Assembly (NCBI RefSeq): GCF_014204515.1
Contig: NZ_JACHLI010000041.1
Span: 1 to 53,545, forward strand
Source of the DNA: Pseudomonas nitroreducens
GTDB taxonomy: Bacteria; Pseudomonadota; Gammaproteobacteria; Pseudomonadales; Pseudomonadaceae
Length of the DNA stretch: 53,545 bases
Reading direction: 5' to 3'
Position numbers and translations under genes: made by a program. A model generated the notes under the pieces. That model had not been told where the DNA came from and searched no databases. It saw only the letters and a list, made by a program, of their open reading frames with translations. Within the stretch, counting starts at the first letter, position 1. The number at the start of each line of letters is the position of its first letter. Below are positions 47,605 to 53,545 of the stretch, piece after piece.

Positions 47605-48510
47605 TCAGCCGGTGGCGTGCAGCGATTGCGCCAGACGCTCCTGGATGAAGTCGAGGAAGCACTGGATGCGCAGCGCCAGCTGGGAGTTGCGGTAGTACAC
47701 CGCGTGGATCGGCTGGCGCCGTTCGCTGGTGATCTGCGGCAATACGCGGACCAGGCGCCCGGCGCGGATGTCGTCGCAGGTCATGAAGCTGGCGAGGCAG
47801 GCGATGCCCTGGGCGCCGATGGCCAGCTGGCGCAGGGTTTCGCCGCTGGAAGCCGACAGCGAAGGGTTGACCGTCAGGGTGTCGCCACCGGCGTGGCGGA
47901 TCGGCCAGACGTTCAGCGCCTCGGGCTGGGTGAAGCCGAGCAGCGAATGGCCCAGCAGTTCCTCCAGGTTGGCTGGCGTGCCGTGGCGCTCCAGGTACGC
48001 GGGGGCGGCCAGCAGGTTCAGCCGGCTGCTGCCCAGCGGGCGGGCGTGCAGGCTGGAGTCGGCGAGCTGGCCGATGCGGATGGCGATGTCGGTGCTCTGC
48101 TCCAGCAGGTCGATATTCAGGTCGTTGGTGTTGAGCTGCAGTTCGATGTCCGGGTATTGCTCGCGGAAGGCACCGATGTGCGGTACCACGGCGTGCAGCA
48201 TGAAGGGCGAGGCGGCGTTGATCCGCAGGCGTCCGGCCGGGGATTGCTGGCGCAGGGCGAGGCGTTCTTCCAGGGCATCCATCTGTTCGAGGATGTGCCG
48301 GGCGTTCTCGAGGAAAAACTCGCCTTCCTCGGTCAGCTTCATCCGCCGCGTGGTGCGGTTGAGCAGGGTGGTGCCGAGTTTTTCCTCCAGCTTCGACAAG
48401 GCCCGGCTTACCGCAGAGGGCGTCAGCCCCAGCTGTTCGGCGGCGGCAGTGATGGAGCCGCAGTCGATCACCGTGGCGAAGGTCTTGAGTTCGTCGGAGT
48501 GGGCTTTCAT
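47605..48510 (-). CDS. LysR-family transcriptional regulator
   Basis: A 301-residue LTTR. The winged helix-turn-helix at residues 15-70 reads GSITAAAEQLGLTPSAVSRA, followed by the linker helix and a substrate-binding domain starting about 90. Similar to the large Pseudomonas group of LTTRs that regulate neighbouring oxidoreductases and exporters. It lies between the FUSC transporter (downstream) and an SDR gene (112 bases upstream, same strand), so the target could be either. The inducer is unknown. Confidence 0.92.
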   Translation of the reverse strand: MKAHSDELKTFATVIDCGSITAAAEQLGLTPSAVSRALSKLEEKLGTTLLNRTTRRMKLTEEGEFFLENARHILEQMDALEERLALRQQSPAGRLRINAASPFMLHAVVPHIGAFREQYPDIELQLNTNDLNIDLLEQSTDIAIRIGQLADSSLHARPLGSSRLNLLAAPAYLERHGTPANLEELLGHSLLGFTQPEALNVWPIRHAGGDTLTVNPSLSASSGETLRQLAIGAQGIACLASFMTCDDIRAGRLVRVLPQITSERRQPIHAVYYRNSQLALRIQCFLDFIQERLAQSLHATG

Positions 48511-48622
48511 CGGTGGACCTGTTCGGCAGCGGCGGGGTGGATTGTAGGAGCGGCCTGGGCCGATTGTCAGCGTATGCGTAGGGGAGATAGGCGCCAGGTG
48601 CGGGGCATGATGGGGGCCGAGG

Positions 48623-49405
48623 TCAGTAAGTCCCCGGATAGGCCCCGCCATCCAGCAGCAGGTTCTGCCCGGTCAGGTAGCCCGCCTGGGCGCTGCACAG
48701 GAAGGCGCAGAAGGCGCCGAATTCCTCGGCGGTGCCGAAGCGTCCGGCGGGGATTTCCTGTTTGCCGGCCTCTACCAGTTCGGCTTCGTCACGGCCGCTG
48801 AGAGTCGCTGCGCGGTGGTAGCCGCTGCGCAGGCGGTCGGTATCGAAGGAGCCTGGGAGCAGGCCGTTGATCGTCACGTTGTTGCCGGCAACCTGGGGCT
48901 GGCGGGCAACGCCGGCGACGAAGCCGGTCAGGCCGCTGCGCGCGCCGTTGGACAGGCCGAGGGTGGCGATGGGCGCCTTCACCGAGCCGGAAGTGATGTT
49001 GACGATGCGCCCGAAGCCGCGCTCGGCCATGCCGTCGAGGGTGGCCTTGATCAGCTCGATGGGCGTGAGCATGTTCAGCTCCAGGGCGCGCAGCCAGTCT
49101 TCGCGCTCCCAGTCGCGGAAATCGCCGGGCGGCGGCCCGCCGGCATTGTTGACCAGGATGTCCACCTGCGGGCAGGCGGCCAGCAGCGCGGCGCGCACGT
49201 CCGGTTGGCTGATGTCGCCGGCCACTTCGCGCACTTCCACGCCCAGCTGGCGCAGCTCGGCCGCGGTGGCGGCGAGGGTGTCGACGTCGCGGGCGTTGAT
49301 CGCCAGGTTCACGCCCTCGCGGGCCAGCGCCAGGGCACAGCCACGGCCAAGCCCCTTGCTGGCGGCGCAGACGACGGCCCAGCGGCCCTTGATACCCAGA
49401 TCCAT
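48623..49405 (-). CDS. SDR-family oxidoreductase lacking the YxxxK pair
   Basis: A 260-residue Rossmann protein. The cofactor loop AASKGLGRG (residues 14-22), NNAGG (86-90) and the Ser139 position (NITSGS) are intact. The Tyr-xxx-Lys catalytic pair expected 13 and 17 residues later is Ser152 and Arg156 (LSNGAR), so the usual acid-base chemistry is absent. Similar LSNGAR members exist as a subgroup. It may be a non-classical or non-catalytic SDR. The ATG at 49405 is preceded by CAGGAGA. Confidence 0.85.
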   Translation of the reverse strand: MDLGIKGRWAVVCAASKGLGRGCALALAREGVNLAINARDVDTLAATAAELRQLGVEVREVAGDISQPDVRAALLAACPQVDILVNNAGGPPPGDFRDWEREDWLRALELNMLTPIELIKATLDGMAERGFGRIVNITSGSVKAPIATLGLSNGARSGLTGFVAGVARQPQVAGNNVTINGLLPGSFDTDRLRSGYHRAATLSGRDEAELVEAGKQEIPAGRFGTAEEFGAFCAFLCSAQAGYLTGQNLLLDGGAYPGTY

Positions 49406-49450
49406 GCTGTTCTCCTGTTTGTTCGGCCGGATTTTCCGGGGGGCATTTTT

Positions 49451-49531
49451 GTAGGATGGGTGGAGCGCAGCGATACCCATGCGGCGGGTGCACGGCATTG
49501 ATGGGTATCGCTGCGCTCCACGCCATCCTAC
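49451..49531. repeat. Long palindrome of the GTAGGATGGG repeat family
   Basis: Arms at 49451-49480 and 49501-49531 are complementary over 30 bases with one single-base insertion; the loop is 20 bases. The same arms occur at 37902-37932 and 37974-38003 (41-base loop), and one unpaired arm at 40887-40915. It lies just upstream of the SDR start and may add a hairpin between two leftward genes. Confidence 0.8.
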
Positions 49532-49582
49532 GAGGTGTTCGTCCTGCGAGCCGGCGATTCGGCGTTACCTGGAGCGTTCCGG

Positions 49583-50590
49583 TCAGGCAATGACCATCGG
49601 CGCCGGCAGGCGACTGATCCATTTACCGCTGCCTTCGCCGGACTTCAAGCGGCGCAGTGCTTCGGGCAGCTCGGCGAAGTCGAAGAAGCGCTTCGCCGGC
49701 GCCTGCAGCTGGCCGTCGGCGACAGCCTGCAGCAGGCCCGCGGCCGCCTGGTGCAGTTCCTGCCAGTCGAGCGACTCGCCATGGGCATGGATGCTGTTGA
49801 GCGCCACTTCGTGCAGCGAGATGGCGGTGCTGAAGGCCGGCAACGGGGCGCTTTCCTGGCGATCCTGGATGCACACCAGGTGGCCGTTGTAGCCCAGCAG
49901 GGGGGCGAGGCTGGCGGCGTGGTTGCCGCTCACCGTGTCGAAGATGCCGTGCAGGCGGCGCGGACCGAGGGCTTCGCGCAGCTGCTGGGACCACTGGCCG
50001 TCGCGGTAGTCGAAGACCCCGGCGATGCCCAGTTGCAGCAGGTGCTCGCGGTGCCTGGCCGAGGCCGTCACCCACACGCGCAGGCCACGTTGCAGCGCGA
50101 GTTGCGCCAGCAGGTAACCGACCGCGCCGCCGGAGCCGGTCACCAGCACGTCGCGGTTGCTGCAGGCCGGCAGCTTGTCCAGCGCCTGCCAGGCGGTGAG
50201 GCCGGGGCAGGGCAGGCTGGCGGCCGTGGCGTCATCCAGCGCATCGGGCACCGGGTAGACGGCGCGGGCGCGCAGCAGGGTGTATTCGGCGAAGCTGCCG
50301 CCGCGGGGCAGCGCCTGGTGGTAGGCGACGCGGGCGCCGGCGCGCAGGTTCACTTCGCTGCCCGCTGCGATGACGATGCCGACGCCATCCACGCCGGGCA
50401 CCTGGCCCTGCTGCCAGTCGTCACGGCCCCAATCGATCATCTTCCAGTCGACGGGATTGAGGGCGATGGCGGTGTTGGCCACCAGTACTTCGTCGGGCCC
50501 CGGGGTGGGCACCAGCAGTCGGGCCAGGCTCAGGCCGTCGAGGCCGGCGCCGGGCGTCCAGGTCCAGGCGGCGTAATCGTGGTTACTCAT
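49583..50590 (-). CDS. Zinc-independent medium-chain dehydrogenase (quinone oxidoreductase type)
   Basis: A 335-residue MDR-family protein. The N-terminal GroES-like domain has ALNPVDWKMIDWG and the PGVDGVGIV site. The NADPH Rossmann fold (about 150-165) shows VLVTGSGGAVGYLLAQ. No structural or catalytic zinc Cys cluster is visible, pointing to the quinone reductase/zeta-crystallin class. The ATG is at 50590. It lies 58 bases after the aldo/keto reductase gene. A stem GCCGCCCC/GGGGCGGC sits between them (50614-50631). Confidence 0.87.
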   Translation of the reverse strand: MSNHDYAAWTWTPGAGLDGLSLARLLVPTPGPDEVLVANTAIALNPVDWKMIDWGRDDWQQGQVPGVDGVGIVIAAGSEVNLRAGARVAYHQALPRGGSFAEYTLLRARAVYPVPDALDDATAASLPCPGLTAWQALDKLPACSNRDVLVTGSGGAVGYLLAQLALQRGLRVWVTASARHREHLLQLGIAGVFDYRDGQWSQQLREALGPRRLHGIFDTVSGNHAASLAPLLGYNGHLVCIQDRQESAPLPAFSTAISLHEVALNSIHAHGESLDWQELHQAAAGLLQAVADGQLQAPAKRFFDFAELPEALRRLKSGEGSGKWISRLPAPMVIA

Positions 50591-50613
50591 GGGGACTCCT
50601 TGCAAACGGCGAA

Positions 50614-50631
50614 GCCGCCCCGAGGGGCGGC
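50614..50631 (-). terminator. GC hairpin between the AKR and quinone-reductase genes
   Basis: A perfect 8-bp stem GCCGCCCC/GGGGCGGC with loop GA. It has no T-run, so it is more likely an RNA-stability or partial attenuation element than a full terminator. Confidence 0.4.
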
Positions 50632-50648
50632 TGGCGAACAGCGGCGGA

Positions 50649-51452
50649 TCAATCCCAGGCCGGGGCCAGGCTTTCCGGGCTGGTGATGCGTTCGTTGCGG
50701 TCCAGCGCTGCGATGGCGGCCATGTCGGCATCGGTCAGGCGCAGGTCGACTGCGCGCAGGTTGCCTTCGAGGTTTTCGCGCTTGGTCGAGGACGGGATGA
50801 CCGAGTAGCCCAGCTGCATCGCCCAGGCCAGCGCGACCTGCGCCGGGCTGGCGCCGTGATGTTTGGCGATCTCTACGATCACCTCGTCGCCCAGCACCTT
50901 GCCGTAGCCCAGGGTCATGTAGGAGGTGATGTGAATGCCCTGGCTCCTGGCGAAGTCCGCGACCTTGCGGTTCTGCAGGTAGGGATGCAGTTCCACCTGG
51001 TTGGTGGCGATCTGGCCGGCGCCCACGGCGGCGATGGCCTCCTGCATCAGCGCGATGGTGAAGTTGGACACGCCGATCTCGCCCGTCAGGCCCTGGGCCT
51101 TGGCCTCGGCCAGGGCGCCCATGAACTCGGCGACCGGTACCTGGCCCTTGGGCGACGGCCAGTGGATCAGGGTCAGCTCGACGCGGTCGGTGCGCAGCTT
51201 GTGCAGGCTGTCCTTGAGGCTGGGAATCAGCTTGTCGGCGGCGTAGTTCTCGGTCCAGATCTTGGTGGTCAGGTACAGCTCGTCACGCTTGACCCTGGCG
51301 CCGGCGATGGCTTCGCCGACCTCGGCTTCGTTGCCGTAGATCTGCGCGGTGTCGATGGCGCGGTAGCCCAGCTCCAGCGCGGTGCGGATCGAGTCGATGA
51401 CGGTCTGGCCCTTGAGGCGGAAGGTGCCGAGGCCGAAGGCGGGGACGCTCAT
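50649..51452 (-). CDS. Aldo/keto reductase (DkgB-like)
   Basis: A 267-residue TIM-barrel NADPH reductase. The catalytic tetrad is visible: Asp in IDTAQIYGNE, Tyr in the same motif, Lys in YLTTKIW, and His in LTLIHWP. The sequence is nearest to the 2,5-diketo-D-gluconate reductase B group, which mainly reduces methylglyoxal and small aldehydes. The MFS gene lies 21 bases upstream, so the two probably form an operon. Confidence 0.9.
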   Translation of the reverse strand: MSVPAFGLGTFRLKGQTVIDSIRTALELGYRAIDTAQIYGNEAEVGEAIAGARVKRDELYLTTKIWTENYAADKLIPSLKDSLHKLRTDRVELTLIHWPSPKGQVPVAEFMGALAEAKAQGLTGEIGVSNFTIALMQEAIAAVGAGQIATNQVELHPYLQNRKVADFARSQGIHITSYMTLGYGKVLGDEVIVEIAKHHGASPAQVALAWAMQLGYSVIPSSTKRENLEGNLRAVDLRLTDADMAAIAALDRNERITSPESLAPAWD

Positions 51453-51473
51453 GGAATAACTCCTTGTGGTCGT

Positions 51474-52673
51474 TCAGTGAGTGGGAACCGCGCCGGGGGC
51501 GGCCGGTTCCATGGAATTGCTGCGATCCAGGCGACCGCTGAGCACGGTCAGGCCGAAGGCGGCGAGGGTGACCAGGGCGGCGATCCAGGGCGTATGGCCC
51601 AGGCCCAGATGACTGACCACCAGCCCGCCAGCCCAGGAGCCACCGGCCACGCCGAGGTTGAACGCGGCGATGTTGAAGCCAGCGGCCACGTCCACCGCTT
51701 CCGGCGCCACGCGCTCGGCCTGCTGAACCACGTAGACCTGCAAGCCCGGTACGTTGCCGAAGGCGACTGCGCCCCAGGCCAGCACCGTCAGCACCACCAG
51801 CCATGGGTTGCCGGCGGTTAAGGTGAGTACCAGCAGTACCGAAGCCAGCAGGCCGAAGATGATCTTCAGCGCGCTCACCGGGCCGCGTTTATCCGCCAGG
51901 CGCCCGCCCCAGATATTGCCGATGGCCACCGAGACACCGTAGGCCAGCAGCACGGCGCCGACCATGTTCGGGCTGAAGCCGGCGAGGTCCTGGAGGATCG
52001 GCGCGAGGAAGGTGAAGGCGATCAGCGAACCGCCGTAGCCCACCGCCGTCATCGCGTAGACCAGCAGCAGACGCGGCTGCAGCAGCACGCGGGCCTGGCG
52101 CAGCAGCGGCGCCGGCGGGCTGTGCTGGATATTCTTCGGCACGAACAGCAGGCTGCCGAGCAGGGCGACCACGCCGAAGGCGGCGACCACCAGGAAGGTC
52201 ACGCGCCAGCCCAGGTGCTGGCCGATGAAGGTGCCCAGCGGAATGCCGGTGACGAAAGCCACGGTCATGCCGCTGAACATGGTGGCGATGGCGCTGGCGG
52301 CTTTCTCCTTGCTCACCAGGTTGGTGGCGATGATCGAGCCGACCGAGAAGAACACCCCGTGGGCCAGGCCCGTGAGGATGCGCGCGACGATCAGCGACTC
52401 GTAGCTGGGCGCCTGCCAGGCCACCAGGTTGCCGACGGTGAACAGCGCCATCAGGCCGACCAGCAATGCCTTGCGCGGGATGCGCCCGGTCATGGCGGTG
52501 AGCAACGGCGCGCCGATGGCGACGCTCAGGGCGTAGAGGCTGACCAGCAGGCCGGCGGAGGGCAGGGTGACGCCCAGGTCGCCGGCGATGGTGGGGATCA
52601 GGCCGACGATGACGAACTCCGTCGTGCCGATGGCGAAGGCGCTGAGGGTGAGCGCCAGAAGGGCGAGGGGCAT
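51474..52673 (-). CDS. MFS transporter, DHA1 family
   Basis: A 399-residue exporter-type protein with 12 predicted transmembrane helices. Motif A is present (LLTAMTGRIPRKALLVGLM), and the first helix is MPLALLALTLSAFAIGTTEF. The group includes AraJ/sugar-efflux and multidrug exporters. The ATG at 52673 is preferred; the open frame extends upstream without homology. It leads a leftward string with the AKR and possibly the quinone reductase. The cargo is unknown. Confidence 0.9.
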   Translation of the reverse strand: MPLALLALTLSAFAIGTTEFVIVGLIPTIAGDLGVTLPSAGLLVSLYALSVAIGAPLLTAMTGRIPRKALLVGLMALFTVGNLVAWQAPSYESLIVARILTGLAHGVFFSVGSIIATNLVSKEKAASAIATMFSGMTVAFVTGIPLGTFIGQHLGWRVTFLVVAAFGVVALLGSLLFVPKNIQHSPPAPLLRQARVLLQPRLLLVYAMTAVGYGGSLIAFTFLAPILQDLAGFSPNMVGAVLLAYGVSVAIGNIWGGRLADKRGPVSALKIIFGLLASVLLVLTLTAGNPWLVVLTVLAWGAVAFGNVPGLQVYVVQQAERVAPEAVDVAAGFNIAAFNLGVAGGSWAGGLVVSHLGLGHTPWIAALVTLAAFGLTVLSGRLDRSNSMEPAAPGAVPTH

Positions 52674-52823
52674 GGAGTGGGCTCCGGACAATGGATGCGA
52701 TGGGCGGCATTGTCCGCAAGTCCGCCTGTGAGAAAAACGCGGTGAAGGGCAAAGGATAGTTGAGCTCAAGTCACGAATTGCTCGGCGGTCTACGCTGCAG
52801 AGACTTCGTATGAGGATTTCGCC

Positions 52824-53189
52824 ATGCACTACACCGGCACCTGCCACTGCGGCGCGGTGGCCTTCGTCTTTGACGCCGACCTGGATGAACTGGTGCGCTG
52901 CGACTGCTCGCTGTGCGGCAAGCGCAATGCCCTGATGGCCACGGTGCCCAAGGATGCCTTCCGCCTCACCCGCGGCGATTCGGCCTTGCGCCTGTATCGC
53001 TGGAACTCTGGGGTGGCGCTGCATTATTTCTGCGGGACCTGCGGCATCTACGTCTACCACCAGCGGCGCAGCAATCCGGCGTTGCTCAGCGTGAATGCCT
53101 GCTGCATCGACGGGTTCGACCCGGAGGCGCTGCCGGCACGGCGGGTGGATGGTAGGAGCATGAGCGTTGTGGCGGGAAGGAATTCGTAG
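52824..53189 (+). CDS. GFA-family (CENP-V/GFA) zinc protein
   Basis: A 121-residue beta-tent protein. The Zn-binding cysteines are in TCHCGAVAF (Cys7, Cys9), DCSLCGK (Cys32, Cys35) and the later FCGTCGIY motif. Relatives are called glutathione-dependent formaldehyde-activating enzymes, but most have unknown substrates. It diverges from the MFS gene, with 150 bases between the two starts. The last 11 or so codons (from about DGRSMSVVAG) run into repeat-like sequence, so the native C terminus may have been altered. Confidence 0.88.
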   Translation: MHYTGTCHCGAVAFVFDADLDELVRCDCSLCGKRNALMATVPKDAFRLTRGDSALRLYRWNSGVALHYFCGTCGIYVYHQRRSNPALLSVNACCIDGFDPEALPARRVDGRSMSVVAGRNS

Positions 53190-53545
53190 GGGCGATTCAC
53201 TTCGCTGTCCGCCTGAAATCCTGGAGTCCGCCGCGGTGGATTTCGCGGACAAGGTCCGCTCCTACGCCAACGGGAAAGCCCTCAGCTTCGTAGGGCGCAT
53301 AACGCGTCAGCGTTATCCGCCGGAAGGCAGACGGCGGATAACCCGTGCCGGGTTATGCGCCCTACGCTCGCAGATTGCCGCTGGCTCTAGCTCCTGCTCT
53401 GGCATTTGAAGTCTTCCAGCGAAACATCCGCACGCTCCGGAGTGCCCCTTTCAGGAGGCCGAAGGTGATCGGAGTTCCAGGGGTTGAGCGACATGGATGT
53501 CGCGAGAGCTGCGATGGGCCAGGGATGGCCCTTCGCAGCGGGCCC
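53190..53545. repeat. Repeat block at right edge, composite repeat copy 2 (truncated)
   Basis: No gene is supported. It holds a REP arm (53237-53263), a palindrome with 14-bp perfect outer arms GTAGGGCGCATAAC/GTTATGCGCCCTAC (53289-53366), a degenerate CTGGCT tract (53385-53408) and the first two hairpins of the folded module (53470-53545). The whole is inverted relative to 40420-40828, and the window ends inside it. Confidence 0.8.
53470..53545 (+). repeat. Folded repeat module, copy 2 (cut by the window end)
   Basis: The left outer arm starts CGGAGTTCCAGGGG. Hairpin A is CGACAT (53489-53494) with ATGTCG (53497-53502). Hairpin B is CTGCGA (53509-53514) with TCGCAG (53533-53538), with GGCCA/TGGCC inside. 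Relative to copy 1, each hairpin carries one double compensatory substitution. The right outer arm is outside the window. Confidence 0.75.

Overview
This is a GC-rich stretch of a Pseudomonas chromosome. The order purB-hflD-mnmA-nudix-idh / icd / cspD / clpS-clpA / infA / bpt-aat-trxB / ftsK-lolA-rarA-serS-cysG, with a 531-residue aceA of the KQCGH type, is the conserved Pseudomonas backbone and resembles P. aeruginosa. The accessory genes (a paa cluster with feaR and feaB) and abundant intergenic repeats suggest a soil or water species near P. nitroreducens, P. citronellolis or P. knackmussii. That species call is an inference. I see no tRNA, rRNA, transposase, integrase, phage gene or CRISPR array.

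Layout. 0.2-6 kb: thioesterase-like gene, aceA, then a four-gene leftward string (ribosomal oxygenase-like cupin, GNAT, degenerate phospholipase-D-like protein, secretin-N-like exported protein). 6-27.5 kb: housekeeping backbone. It holds the isocitrate branch point (aceA, monomeric idh, dimeric icd) and nearly the whole bacterial N-degron pathway (clpS, clpA, bpt, aat). 27.6-28.5 kb: a small DUF1428-like gene and a block of REP-type repeats. 28.5-40.2 kb: aromatic catabolism. A leftward operon paaF-paaG-paaH-paaI-paaJ-paaK faces a rightward paaY-paaX pair. Next come feaR, a periplasmic cytochrome c and feaB. Together they would convert phenylacetaldehyde to phenylacetate, then phenylacetyl-CoA, and carry out the lower beta-oxidation-like steps. 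The ring epoxidase (paaABCDE), the ring-opening enzyme (paaZ) and any uptake gene are not in the window. 40.2-53.5 kb: accessory genes (methyltransferase, 2OG-Fe(II) oxygenase, tandem SH3 protein, cNMP-binding MscS-type channel, phosphatase, FUSC transporter, LysR regulator, an SDR lacking the YxxxK pair, quinone oxidoreductase, aldo/keto reductase, MFS exporter, GFA protein). Dispersed repeats lie between several of them.

Most notable observation: a composite repeat occurs twice in inverted orientation, at about 40.42-40.83 kb and from 53.29 kb to the window end. It consists of a long palindrome, a CTGGCT hexamer tract and a folded module. In the module a 15-bp outer stem encloses two hairpins. 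The two copies differ by compensatory base-pair changes in both hairpins, two of them in codons where the matching open frame changes amino acids. That pattern points to selection on a nucleic-acid structure rather than on a protein. Two further regulatory candidates stand out: 15-bp direct repeats 40 bp apart upstream of the cytochrome-feaB pair (possible FeaR sites), and Hfq/Crc-type A-rich motifs in the feaR and paaY leaders.
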